A DNA stretch of 64,000 nucleotides from Basidiobolus meristosporus CBS 931.73. Lineage: Eukaryota > Basidiobolomycota > Basidiobolomycetes > Basidiobolales > Basidiobolaceae. Made by a program: the position numbers and the translations under genes. Below, one piece after another: positions 53,379 through 64,000 of this stretch (its first letter is position 1; every line of letters begins with the position of its first letter). The stretch spans positions 1 through 64,000 of the forward strand of contig MCFE01000320.1 in the NCBI GenBank assembly GCA_002104905.1, given 5' to 3'. The notes below the pieces were generated by a model, which worked only from the letters and a program-made list of their open reading frames with translations, was not told the origin of the DNA and made no database searches.

Positions 53379-55698
53379 CTAGTCCCAATATTTGATGGTG
53401 CCGTCCCAACTGCAGGTCGCTACTTTGGAGGTCTCTTGCGGATGCCATTCGCAGCCGATAAGTACGCTGTCGTGCGCCTTGAATCTCCTGGAGTGATTGT
53501 TAGTGGATTCCGGTCAGCGTCCATGTGGGGCGGTGTACTTACTTGAGAACCTTGGTCGTTTTCCAATCCCAGAACCAGAGCTTTCCTTCCGCATCGCCCG
53601 ACATGATGAACCTTCAAGGTGAAGATTTAGTGTTGGTCATGCCACCCGACAAGTTTGAACTGTCACTCACCTGCCGTCAGCAGAGAAATTCGGTTGGCAC
53701 GCATAGCCGGCAATCACGTGGCCGGTGAACCTCTTCTTCCCGTTCAGTCGGAATCTATCCTTGGCGCCGTACACCACGATCTGGTTGTCCAGGGATTGGC
53801 ACGCAAGCCATTTTTCTAGAAGCAGTTCAAGGTCAGCCGATGGTTCGGGCCAAGTCCAAGTTGGGCGGCCACTTACTGTTAGGATGCAGGGAGACACTGG
53901 GCATACTGTGCATATAAGGTTCGGCGATGTACTTGATCACCACTGGAATATCGAATTCCCAAGCTCTCAGGGTTTTGTCGTCCGAGGTGGTCACGAAGCG
54001 GCGGTTTTCGTCGACAAACGTGATCGAATTGACAGCGCCCAGATGCTGGTCATACTCCTGCGTAATCTCCCCGGTGTTGATGTCGAACTGGACAACAGGC
54101 AGAAAGTTAGCGAGGTCGTTCGGGAGGGTGTCGAGGCTACGCCAAACAAACAAGTACCTGTACGATTTTCTTATCCGAGCACCCGGCCAAGAAGATGTGC
54201 TGTTTGTCCTCGTCTGGGTTGAACTTGACGCAGTATGGAATCTTCTTGGTGGTGAAGGATCTGATGCATTGGCCGGTTTCCGTGTCCCAGAGCTTAACAA
54301 ATCGGTCGTAACTGGCAGTAAGGAATCTTCTACCATCGTTGCTGAATGTAATATCGCGGACCGCCTTGCTGTGGCCGATGAATGTTCTCAGGCATTGACG
54401 CTCGTGATAGACATCCCAGATCTAGCGTACCAAAGTCCCGTCAATATATGTGGTAGTAGTGGTGATCGGTGTGCTGTGTATGGTTACCTTAACTTTGGAA
54501 TCCATGCCAGCAGAAAGCAAGAGATGTCCAGATCTTGGGAAGAACCGAATAGCAGAGACACCCTTTGTGTGTCCAGTCCAGGTATGAATATGCTTCTTGG
54601 GCAGGAAGCAGTCTTGCTCGCCAGGTTCTCCGAGCAGGTTGATGTCCAGGTCTTGTGGGATATGAATGTATGTTCTGCCTTGGTAATCATACTCAGATTT
54701 CCCTACACAAACTGTTAGCTGGCTTATCCGTTAGAATACGCTTGCTTAATGAAACTAACCGTGGAAGATGCTGGTCTCTGTTCCAGTGGTGGGCTCGTTG
54801 CTTGTATCCTCTCCGACGGGTGTGGTTTGTACAGGAATCTCCTGAAAGTAAATTGAATCAGTCTCAAGGATAAACAGCGTGGTGGTGTTTTTGTACGTAC
54901 TTCTTCATCGGGTCCAGCCAGTTCCCCAATTCTCTCGCCTTCATATCCGGCCCAAGGCCCCTTGTAAGCGTTCTCACCCTCTAATACTGAAGAGTCTCCG
55001 CGGGTCTTTCTCTTCGCCAGGTTTTTGTTCTGCTTGGCCTTTGAGTCGTATATAGTAGCACCTGACAGTAATTTGAACGTGAATACCGAGCCTGACTAAA
55101 GAGAGTGACAATGGAGGTACCTTCGAATTGGATAGCCTTCGCTGTGTCACCAACAAAGCCGCTACCGTCTAAACCACCACCCACTTGCCCTTGAGCAGAA
55201 TAAGTCAATACAGAAGGATCTCTGGCATATCCAAACGAACGGAATGTTCGCTCCTGTGTACGGAAATCATGCTCAGAAATGGCCTGCTCCTCGACATGGC
55301 CTACATAGTTGAGGGACGCTTTAATAAAAACTCAAGTGGTCTCTCGTGAAGGTCGCGAATTACCGGTCAAGATGTTTTGATTGGGAGCTCTAGTTCGAAA
55401 GGGATTGTTGGGGCCCATCACTGGTTTCACCATGTCATCGTATGGAATGTTCACAGCCACGCTTTTGTCGGTAATGCTCGTAATGATACGCTTGGAAAGG
55501 GAAGGATCCTGTTTGGGAAAGACGAGCGGGTTGGTTGTTGTGAAGGGGATTTCGCTCAACGCCGAGGGAACTTACCTCTAAGCTAACATCGGGGGCTACG
55601 TTGATTTTGATCCGTTTGTGTGATAGATTGACTGGGGCAGTTTCGTGAAATTCCGAATCCGAACCAGAAGCCGAACCGTAACCACCTAGCAGGTCCAT
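53379..55698 (-). CDS. PRP17: Pre-mRNA splicing factor Prp17/Cdc40 (WD40)
   Basis: Eleven exons on the minus strand: 55,576-55,698; 55,364-55,508; 55,121-55,318; 54,901-55,061; 54,760-54,841; 54,488-54,702; 54,158-54,421; 53,877-54,087; 53,671-53,815; 53,543-53,611; 53,379-53,487. All borders are GT-AG and in phase; 573 aa, close to human CDC40 (579). The start [16 protein letters not shown] is typical. A conserved linker ([11 protein letters not shown], then [36 protein letters not shown] by sections) precedes seven WD40 repeats from about residue 270; the last ends GTIKYWD. Known role: second catalytic step of splicing as part of the activated spliceosome in the nucleus. It lies between the two tyrosinase genes and shares a 537-bp divergent region with tyrosinase 2. 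Confidence 0.95.
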
Positions 55699-56235
55699 TA
55701 TAAATTCGTGTTCGAGAGGGGAAGTATTACAAAAAGTCCACCCACCACGGAGGATCAATAAAAAGGGGATTTCGTGACAAATCCATTGGAAAATTTCCAG
55801 GATTTTTTCATCCCAAGGGAGGGTCGAGTGATTTGCCAGCGTTCACCCCAAGTGAGGATCGAGTGATTTGCAAGCCTACCGTCCATCGAGCGGATTTTGC
55901 GGGATGCGCTCAAGTGGATTTGACCACAACAGATTGTAAACGAGTCGTCTGCATCGAGTACATTGTGCTCTGCATCGGGCCACGTGTTGAGAGAGAAGGT
56001 TCGTCTCCACGTATTTCTCGCTCGGTGAGAGTGACCGCATTAATTACATGAACATTTCCCTGGCGTGGGGCCCTTGACGCACATATTTCTCTCACGTACA
56101 TGTTGAGTATTCAAACATCCCGCCATTGATCTGCACGTCAATAACACTCATGGCGCTCATATAAATGTGAATTCCTCTGCGGTTCTGGTAGATCCCAAGC
56201 CCAGTCTTTCTTGATCAATCCTCTTTCCTTTAACA
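55699..56235. promoter_or_regulatory. Divergent region between PRP17 and tyrosinase 2, with TATA box
   Basis: tataaat at 56,160-56,166 is the likely TATA box of tyrosinase 2. Two imperfect direct repeats of about 35 bp lie at roughly 55,819-55,890 (both contain gatcgagtgatttg or gtcgagtgatttg). No gene is supported here. Confidence 0.5.
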
Positions 56236-57635
56236 ATGCAGATGGCCAAAAAACTCGCACTTGCACTTCTCTTCGCCTCCTGCTCCGTCACTCTTGTCAC
56301 TGGACAGGGCTGCGGTGGGACCCGGGTAAGAAGAGAGTTCCGACAGCTCTCCAACGGTGAAAAGACCGCTTTCATCGAAGCGATCAACACTCTGAAGCAA
56401 AGCGGTGTTTATGATCGCTTGGTGAATGTTCATCTAACCTATGTCCCACACGCCCACTCCACCGCACCGTTCTTTACCTGGCATCGTGTTTTTATTCACC
56501 AGTTCGAGAATGCCTTGCGCGCGGTCAATCCCAGCCTCACATTGCCATACTGGGTATGTATCTATGTTGCCCACCAATCATCATTCCCACCTACTAGCTG
56601 AGCAGCTGGTTTATGCGGCGATCCGTGCAGTCAAGCATGTCACAACCCCCTTTCCACTGCAGTGACTGACCAGGTTTCACCCTTGCTCTGTATGTAGGAT
56701 TGGACAATCGAGGCAAGAAGCCCGGAGAACAGCGAGATATGGAGATGGTTTGGAGGGAATGGAAACGGTGTTGGCGACAGCTGCTTGACCGAGGGACCAT
56801 TTGGTGGCTGGGAAGCGCGATTCCCAAGACGCCACTGCTTATCACGACGATGGGATGGTGGTCGTTCTATCTCGTCCTTCTGGTCTCGCCAATCACTCAA
56901 CAACATAATTCGTCGCTCTCGTGATTACGACGAGCTACGCGAATACATCGAACCTGGCCCCCATGCAGCTGTCCACTTTGGCGTAGGTGGTGACTTCAGG
57001 GTGATGTCAAGTCCCAACGAGTAAGTCAGGTTTCCCACCATTCGTCTCCCTTCGGCCATGAGCCTTACACTGCTATCCTGCCCAACTTTAGCCCACTATT
57101 CTGGATGCACCATGCCTTTGTCGACAAGATCTGGGCCGACTGGCAAGAGGCAAATCCCTCCTTGGCTAACGACTACAGCGGGACAAATCAAATGGATGGA
57201 AATCCCGCGACGGCCAACGATCCATTGGATCCATTTGGATACAGTGTTCAAGATATTCTGCACACCAGCGCTCTGTGCTATCGATATGCCGGCGGGCGAA
57301 ACCGGCGCTCGATCGAGCTTGAGAAGCGGGCGGTGGCCGATGAGTCCATCGACGTGCTTCTCACCACGCAGAAGATGAACTTCACGCTTAGCGAGCTGCT
57401 GGAGAAGGTGGTCGCCATGGATCGACCAAACTACAGCAGCATCTTCGGGCTACCAGGTTCCCTTGACCGGGATTCCAAGGAGATGAACGTCCCCGCAGCA
57501 TTGGACCTTGAATACATCAACATGTATGGATTCGACGTGCGTAAAGTACGTACGGTGGAGATCGAGAACGCCCTTTGGATCAAGCAGTTGAATCAGCTGG
57601 CTAGCACAGAGGCAGCACGGAGTCTTTTAGAATAG
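56236..57635 (+). CDS. Secreted short tyrosinase 2 (type-3 copper oxidase)
   Basis: Three exons: 56,236-56,553, 56,698-57,020 and 57,092-57,635, 394 aa; exons 1 and 2 are identical in length to those of tyrosinase 1. Signal peptide at residues 1-24 (KKLALALLFASCSVTLVTG). CuA with HSTAPFFTWHR and PYWDW; CuB with HAAVHFG and PLFWMHHAFVDKIWADWQ, all ligands present. The C-terminal 190 residues differ from tyrosinase 1 (LDPFGYSVQDIL, MNVPAALDLEYINMYGFDV) and the tail is shorter. Same predicted extracellular phenol-oxidising role. From about codon 18 through intron 1 into the middle of exon 2 it is nearly identical to tyrosinase 1, while the signal peptide, intron 2 and exon 3 are diverged. Confidence 0.9.
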
Positions 57636-57775
57636 AGTTTGCCTAGAGAGATCACATGATACCTTTGATATTGATTGAATAAATGCGTCCGTTTCAGTCC
57701 AGTGGAAGCCAGGTTTAATCCGGGTGTTTATTGATATGAGTTAGAGAGGATTGGGATTGGGATCGGGATCGGGGT

Positions 57776-59985
57776 CTACATATTCCTTGATTGCATCAAG
57801 CTAGACTGTGTGCTGGAAACATCCTTGAGCTGGGCATTCAGCGAGGAGGAGTTCTGATCGATCCACTCCAGTGAAGTCAAGTGGGCATTCAGGATCTGAA
57901 CGATCTGCGCGATCTACAAAGAAGTCACGTTAGGAGCTGCTGAAAGACTGGGTGGGTTAGGGTCATCTACTTACCGGATCCTCATCATCCTGCGCCTCCT
58001 TGGTGCCCGAGAGTACGGCGGATTGGTTGATTTCATCGATCATGGTGGCCAGGTTCTTGGACATGTCGTCGAGCTGCTTGTTCAATCCTTCGGCCAGGTT
58101 GTAGGCCTTTTCTCTTTCCTCGTCGGCCGGCTGGACTCCCTCGCCGCGAGCCAAGCCCCCGTCGAGCAACTCACGGACCTGAGATTCGTACGCGTCGAGG
58201 ATGCTCGAGAGCTCTTGCTGCTGTGAGTCGATGTATTCGAGATTCTGGTCGATGTTGGCCTGGGTGGCCTCGGCCGCCACCGTCTCGGTATAAAGCTTCG
58301 AGATCTTCTCCCCATTCTCCACCAGGACCCGGTCCCATTCCGCCACCTCCACCGCTTGCTCATGGAACTTCTTGGTATACTGGGTGAGCTCGGAGCTCCA
58401 TTTGTTCAGGATCTCGTCCATGGTCTTGTTCTTGAAAGTGGATGTGGTGGGTGTGCTGGCGGCAGCAGTCGAGGCGCTAAGTGTACTGTCAGCCGGTTTC
58501 GAGGTGAGTGTAGGATTGGTACTGGAAAGTGGGGAAATGGCCGGTTGGCTGGTGGTGGTGGTGGTGGAGAGGCTTGTGGCTGGCTTGGATCCTAAAGAGA
58601 ATCCAGTGGTTGAAGCCGCAGTGGTAGCTGGAGCACTACTTTCTGTGGACTTGGCACCAAAGGAAAATCCTGAGGCAGCAGCGGGTTGACTGCTAGTCGT
58701 AAGGCCTGTAGAAGCGGCGGGGGCAGACGCGGCGGCGGAAACGGCTGACTTGGCACCAAAGGAGAATCCTCCAGATGTGGCAGGAGCGGCGGGCTTATCT
58801 CCCAAAGTTAGTGTGCTGGTAGTGTCGGGCTTGGAAGGAGTCGACGTAGGGGTTGTGCTGCCAAAGAGTCCAGTGCTAGGTGTAGCTGAAGGGGTCGATG
58901 GGGCTGGCGTAGATGCACCAAACGAGAATCCGCCTGCAGGTTTAGCAGCGGCTGTAGAAGTGGCTGTAGAGGTAGCTGGAGTTGCTGCGGAGGCACCAAA
59001 GCTAAAGCCGCCAGAAGTTGCCGGAGTGGTGGCTGTTGGCGTGGCAGCAGGAGCTGCTGTGGAAGTACCAAAGCTAAATCCACCGGTGGTTGCTGGAGCA
59101 GCAGTTGTATTGGTGGGGGCTGGGGTCGAAGTGGTAGCACCAAAGCCAAATCCACCAGCAGTGGCGGGTGCAGCGGCCGTAGTAGCAGCTGGTGTTGTGG
59201 TAGACGAGCCAAAGCTAAAACCACCGGGGGCCGCAGGGGTAGTGGTTGTGGTAGCAGCTGGTGTGGAAGTAGAAGAGCCAAAGCCGAACCCGCCAGTGGT
59301 AGCAGGAGTAGCAGTTGTGTTGGAGGCTGCTGAGCCGAAGCTAAAGCCACTAGGTGCGGCGGGAGTAGCAGCAGCAGTAGTGGTAGCTGGGGTAGAGGCA
59401 GCGGCCGAAGAACCAAAGCTGAATCCGCCGGAGGCTGCAGGGGCAGTAGCGGTGGAGCCAAAACTAAAACCACCGGTGGCAGGCTTTACTGAAGATGTGG
59501 TAGTTGAAGCAGGTTGGGTAGTGTTGCCTGTGGTGGAGCCAAAACTAAAGCCTCCAGTGGCGGGCTTCGCGGCAGGAGTGGAACTAGCATTGTTGCTTGC
59601 GAAACCGCCAAATCCTGAGGCTGGCGTTGTGGACGAAGCGCCTGAACCGAACGAAAATCCGGAGGTGCCTGTGGTTTGAGTGTTGGCTGGAGTACTAGAG
59701 CCACCAAAGGAAAATCCTGATGATTGTGTGTTGGATCCTAAGCAACAACACGAAAGTGTTAAACCCTGAACAACGACAGCGGGTGTACGGCGACTTTGCC
59801 CGATATTTGGACCGACTTCCACTCAATCAAATAGCAAATGTCTTACCAGTGGCACTGGAACCGAAGGAGAATCCGGACGCGGGTTTACTCGTATTATTAT
59901 TACCAAAGCTGAATCCGGCTTGGAAAAGGAAGAAGGGCGTTAGAATTGAGCGTAGTATCTTCGTGATGGGGATCTACTTACACAT
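57776..59985 (-). CDS. NSP1: FG-repeat nucleoporin NSP1 (Nup62 family)
   Basis: Four exons on the minus strand: a 4-base first exon 59,982-59,985 (ATGT), then 59,847-59,918, 57,975-59,737 and 57,776-57,913; in phase, 658 aa. Residues 1 to about 460 are FG repeats, mostly GFSFG spaced by Ala/Thr/Ser/Pro-rich linkers. Residues about 465-658 form the Nsp1 C-terminal coiled coil: LNKWSSELTQYTKKFHEQA, then QQELSSILDAYESQV, and the last exon IAQIVQILNAHLTSLEWIDQ, which is highly characteristic. Known role: central channel of the nuclear pore, binding Nup57/Nup49-type partners and transport receptors. The tiny first exon fits because it restores MSGFSFG. Convergent with tyrosinase 2, 140 bp apart. 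A long antisense open frame here is a by-product of repeats. Confidence 0.93.
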
Positions 59986-60244
59986 TGTCTAGAAAAATAC
60001 TCAAGGAGGAATCGCTGGTAACAACTGGTGTTAATTCAAGCAGATTATTTACAATTCAAGAAAAAAAACTAGCTCCTGATGAAGCAAACACCGTGGACGG
60101 TTGGTGATGTTTAATTTAAGCGGGGAGCAGGCAATCAATGATAAATCAAAGCTGGGTTAGTGTGAAGTTTTCTATATTTAATTAACTTTTAAGCCAAACA
60201 TGATTTGGTAGATAAACCGGAAGTACAAATAAATATGCGGCTGA

Positions 60245-62880
60245 CTAGAAATCCAGATCCAGCAGATTGCCAACGTTCTGCGAGTTGGCGGACATCGCAT
60301 TAATATTATTGCTGTATGGATTGGCCATGGAGACGGTATTGGCATATGGGTTGTTCAACGGGACAGGTGCAGGGTTGGTGGTGTAGGGGTTGTCATTTGT
60401 GTTGTATAAGCTGATGTTGTAGGGATCATTGGCAGCGGAGGTGGCTTGCGGGGTAGAAATGCTAGAGTACGACGGGGATTTCTGGCTCTGGTTGAGCAAT
60501 TTCGAGGCTGGTAGGTGTCGTGGCTTGACTCCCTTTATGAATGTGGTGGGGGGCTTATGGTAGATCGAGGCTAAGCTGGAGATATTCAGCAGAAGCTCGT
60601 CTAATAAGTGAGTATCCATGTTGTCGGACTCGGTGGAGATTTGTGGTTTGTCCGACAAGAGGACAGCCTGAAAGAGCGTGAATACAGCGGCCGGGACAAC
60701 CTACGTAAATAAACGTACCTTGGCGGCGGCAGGGTCGGTGGACAGAAGTCTCCAATAGATATATCCACGGTCTCTGAGGTCTGGATTATCCACCTCCTCG
60801 GTGGCCCATTTCAGAACTCTGGGAACCAACTCCTGGCCAGCACTGGGCCTTTTGATGAAGAGCTTGATGGTCGCCGTGAGCAATGCTAGTTGGACCTGCT
60901 GGCGGTCAATACTCAGCCGATACATGCAGCGCTTCTCTCATAAAGTTACCTCGGTTGTCTCCTCCAAAAAGGTATCCAGGAAGCCCTCAAGGACTTCGTA
61001 GGAGTTTTCGATTCTCTCGGCATACTGTCCAATAATCCAGATCATGGCTACCTTGGCTTCAGGCTCATCCAAGCTGTCCAAGTTCTCACAGAGCTTGTTG
61101 ATGATGCTCTCGTACTGGTTGGGATACTTGCGGAAAATGTCCTAAGTGGAGGGGCTCGTCAGCAGCCGTAGGGTCCAAGGCACCGGGCAAACACTCACCT
61201 TGATGACAACGATGGCTTCTTGGACAACGTAATTCACTTTGGTTTGGATGAGGTCCAGTAGTGTTTCAATGCACCGCTCCGCTGCGGACTCGATCTTGAT
61301 GGCGAGACGGCCTATGCACCGAACAGCCTTTCTTACGAAATCAACATCGACTTCAGTAGCGTATCTGTCAACAGTAAGGTGAGCGAGGTTTCGTAGGGCC
61401 GGGTGGCGTGGCATGCTACTGACTCTTTGAGCTCCATAAGCACCTGGTTCACGTTGGTGACATTGGCCAATCTAAAAATGATCTCAAGTTTGGCCAGCTT
61501 CACGTAGATCGGGTCATCGTATCTGCAGAAGAACACCTTCATTTCATTTTTGAGAACATCGGGCCGCTTCTGGATGATCAACAGGATGTTGCGAAGGGCG
61601 ACGTATTGAACCTCGGGCTCACTAGATAGCAGGGTGACTGAGAAATGGGTCAGAGACTTGCGAGGCTCAGCGGTGAAGAGCACATCCTACCAAGCGGCGG
61701 GGAGAGTTTCTTGCACAGGTTGGTGATATCCTCCTCCTTCGTCATGTAGTTCATCAGGTACATGATTAGTTTGACAGCGGTGAGAACTACACTGGAGTTG
61801 GCGTGCTGAAGGCGAGGAGCAATGCGCTCGACTAGCAGTTCGGTGTCTCCGGGCTCCTGGGGGACCACATACATCAATGCCTCCAAGATGTAGCTTTGGC
61901 CCCACCTACAAGCAAACCAAAAGAGGTCAGAGTGCTGACGCTTGTCTCGTGCTCGCTCGCGAAAACTTACTCGGAGCATTCGTTGAGGGCGGCGATCAGC
62001 TTGGTGGCTATGGTCATGTTCAGATTCATCCCGATGTTATCGGATCTCTCCGAAATCTCCGTCAGCGCGGCTACTGAATTGGCGACAACCTTGGTATCGA
62101 GTGGGTTGGAGTTTGGTTATGAGGCGCTGTAGCGGAGAATCGAGTAAAACCTACCGTGGGGTTAGAATCAGCAAGCATATCGCGAAGCATGTTGACAAAG
62201 CCCTCCTCTTCAACAAGCTCGCTGTCATGCATATAGAGTTTGGCTACACATATCGCTGCGGTCTTACGAACGTACGGGTCTTGATCCCGCAGGCAACGAC
62301 GTAGTGGGTCGCACAAGGAGTCAATGGCTTGCTCAACGTTGATGTAGCTCATGGTACGAATGGCGAGTGCGCGAATCAGGGGGTTCGAGTCTGTGATGTC
62401 CTATAGCGGGAGGGTTTCTTAACACTCGTGATTGCGAACCTAATCCGCTTCTGGTCGAGCCACTTACCTTCAAGAAATAATTGACTGCCATACCCGCCAT
62501 TTCGGGCTTGCTTCTAGCGTAGTTGATCAGGTATAGATAGACCATTTTCTTGACCTCAAGACTGGGGATTTCCATACAGGGCAGGACATCCTGATACAGC
62601 GAAGACATATCATTTCCCATGGTCATGTTGGCGACAATCTTCTTCATGACCACTTTCTTTCTAGCATATTTGACATCTTTTTTGTCGGAATTGAGCTCCG
62701 CCCGAAGCTCCTGGATTTTCCCTGTTCAAATGGCAGTTAGTAGGGGCCTGTTTAGAATGAGTAGCGCCGAACACTGTTAGATGCACGAATGGGATGGAGG
62801 AAACCAGATGGGGAAAGGCTTAATGAAAGCTGAACGAGGCTAGAAAACGAACCTCTTTGGAAGTACTTTGCGTCAGACAT
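60245..62880 (-). CDS. Beta-adaptin, AP-1 type (clathrin adaptor large subunit)
   Basis: Ten exons on the minus strand: 62,853-62,880; 62,468-62,721; 62,155-62,400; 61,971-62,089; 61,691-61,905; 61,424-61,637; 61,199-61,364; 60,950-61,141; 60,719-60,895; 60,245-60,667. All GT-AG and in phase; 677 aa. The HEAT/ARM trunk covers residues 10-560, with family signatures [58 protein letters not shown] and [15 protein letters not shown]. The rest is an Asn/Pro/Tyr-rich hinge ending in NLLDLDF, which carries a clathrin box (LLDLD). There is no C-terminal ear domain, as in fungal Apl2-type proteins. Known role: cargo sorting at the trans-Golgi and endosomes. AP-1 and AP-2 beta chains are close; AP-1 is preferred from the short earless form, so the exact paralogue is not certain. 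Confidence 0.9.
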
Positions 62881-63470
62881 AGTAGGTTTTTGTCAACTGA
62901 AGCGTGTGGAAGGTGCGGACAGGTAGTGAGTTTTGTATGGATGATTAAGAATCCCATCAAATTAACCAGCATCGATCATCAAGCGGGTTCTTAATTACAA
63001 TGACTATTTATTTGAACAATGAATCTAACAGTATCATGTTGAGCTGTCACTACTTCTAGGGTTACTGGTGGTTTACATATGGAGTTGCTGCTTCTTACTG
63101 TGCTCGAATCACTCGACTATATACAAAGACCCAGCCAACTGCATCTATCGCGCTTTGTGCCCAAAAACGATTATCAAGGGGAGTAAGCGAAAGAAAGGCG
63201 GCAGTGGTATCCAGTTAGCATGTAACGTTACGGTGCGAGGTTTGCATGGATTCAACAATATGAAAGGACAAAGACAGGAAAGAGAAGTAGTTGAACAAAG
63301 ATGCTGATAAAAATCACCGTGGCAGATGGTGAGTAGAGGGGGGTGGGTGGTGGATACAATTAGTTGTGGCTAGCATGAGCTCTCAGAGAAGCTCGAATCA
63401 GTTTGTTCTTTTTACGCTTTACCTTCACCACGAAAGGGACGGATTTGAGAGAATTAAATTAATGCTATTA
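62881..63470. other. Intergenic region between beta-adaptin and kinase genes
   Basis: 590 bp holding the beta-adaptin promoter (minus-strand upstream) and the 3' end region of the next gene. I see no supported gene, repeat or clear TATA box here. Confidence 0.4.
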
Positions 63471-64000
63471 TTATTGCTCCACTCTCTTGGGCACGGATTG
63501 CTCCTTGAATTGCTGCAGCATTTCTTTGGCAATCTCCCGCACAAGAACAGCAGTGTCCTCTTGGCTTAGCCTATCAACCAGTGGAAGTAGGCTGTAATCA
63601 CTGACCAGTCCCTTCGGGCTCAGACTATAATCATAGACCGAACGCAAAATGCGAAGCAAGTTCAGGCGGACCGAGGCTTTTGGATGATTCAGCTTCTCCA
63701 GCAGCTTCTCCATGAAGTTTGCCTTCGCAATGCCTCGATTGACCGGCTTAGAAAGCCGCATCAGCTTATGAAGCGGCTCCAGGAGGTTGATGAAGCTGTT
63801 GTTTTTCGCGTAGATGAAAGCCTTGATGATGGTGCGGATGTTATCTGGAAGCAGCAGAACCGCTTCCACAGCCGTGGGTTCGTCTTGGACCCTGGACAAG
63901 AAACGAAAGTAAATCCGATGATCAACAACGACATCTCCACTCCCAACCCTTACCACACGAGTATGGCCTCCATGGCGTTCACCTGCCAATAGGGGTCTAA
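63471..64000 (-). CDS. C-terminal part of a Cdc7/SepH/Cdc15-type septation kinase (cut by window edge)
   Basis: The last exon is 63,471-63,891 and part of the previous exon is 63,954-64,000, joined by a GT-AG intron in phase (VW across the junction). About 155 residues are visible. The segment DPYWQVNAMEAILVW, then EPLHKLMRLSKPV, LEKLNHPKASVRLNLLRILRSV by pieces, and DRLSQEDTAVLVREIAKEML is the C-terminal armadillo-like region of the septation-initiation kinases (S. pombe Cdc7, Aspergillus SepH) and of plant MAP3K-epsilon. The kinase domain would lie beyond the window. Known role: signalling at the spindle pole body to trigger septum formation. Confidence 0.75.
   Translation of the reverse strand, partial: RPLLAGERHGGHTRVVRVGSGDVVVDHRIYFRFLSRVQDEPTAVEAVLLLPDNIRTIIKAFIYAKNNSFINLLEPLHKLMRLSKPVNRGIAKANFMEKLLEKLNHPKASVRLNLLRILRSVYDYSLSPKGLVSDYSLLPLVDRLSQEDTAVLVREIAKEMLQQFKEQSVPKRVEQ

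Noticed and set aside
53725-54718. Open frames on the plus strand across 53.7-54.7 kb
   Set aside because: They are antisense to the WD40 exons of PRP17 and run through its introns.
58808-59473. 221-codon Leu/Pro/Gln-rich frame on the minus strand
   Set aside because: It is an alternative frame of the NSP1 repeat region with the same low-complexity cause.
58750-59679. 309-codon open frame on the plus strand (Val/Ala/Pro/Lys-rich repeats)
   Set aside because: It lies antisense to the FG repeats of NSP1. Low-complexity repeats in one frame keep opposite frames open; there are no independent features.
62881-63470. Small plus-strand frame at 63,068-63,307 as a gene
   Set aside because: It has no homology, no splice or promoter context, and composition like its noncoding neighbours.

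Overview
The window looks like nuclear DNA of a filamentous fungus. Genes carry many short GT-AG introns (about 50-150 bp). The gene set includes the C-terminus of a septation-type kinase, an earless beta-adaptin, an FG-repeat NSP1 nucleoporin and small secreted tyrosinases. The transposons include a Tnp2-type (CACTA-like) transposase as seen in many fungi. I cannot fix the phylum from sequence alone; Basidiomycota or an early-diverging lineage both fit. No rRNA, tRNA or CRISPR array was recognised.

The window has two compartments. From 1 to about 46.7 kb it is a visibly AT-rich graveyard of nested transposable elements. Two Ty1/copia families are present. Family A (LTR about 370 bp) occupies 1-10.5 kb and a remnant at 15.4-16.2 kb. 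Family D (LTR about 350 bp) occupies 23.4-46.7 kb. The best D copy (39,011-43,697) has two 350-bp LTRs that differ at one position by eye, a perfect 5-bp target duplication (GCAAG), and a 1,323-codon gag-pol frame broken by one UAG at the gag/protease boundary. It sits inside an older D copy. Both copia families have a primer-binding site matching the anticodon stem-loop of initiator tRNA-Met. In family D the first AUG after the TATA box lies inside that site. Two related LTR-like repeats without coding sequence (B, 1,070 bp; C, 804 bp) and one 500-bp gypsy-like solo LTR are scattered through other elements.

At 10.5-28 kb lie four broken copies of a DNA transposon, called T here. Its organisation is a Tnp2-like transposase gene transcribed away from a second gene. 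That second gene encodes a basic, glutamine-rich coiled-coil protein with internal repeats that I do not recognise. The best copy (17,816-23,384) ends in inverted CCCTATGAAAAAT repeats. This two-gene transposon is my best candidate for an under-described system.

From 46.87 kb to the end the DNA is gene-dense with higher GC. In order: an ADP-ribose-type Nudix hydrolase (-); an Atos-domain protein with an apparent HORMA-like N-terminus (+); tyrosinase 1 (-); the splicing factor Prp17/Cdc40 (-); tyrosinase 2 (+); nucleoporin NSP1 (-); AP-1-type beta-adaptin (-); and the 3' end of a Cdc7/SepH-type kinase (-). The two tyrosinases form an inverted pair around PRP17. A block of about 570 bp, including intron 1, is nearly identical between them while flanking parts have diverged, which points to gene conversion. 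Most of the other genes are housekeeping genes and do not form a cluster.
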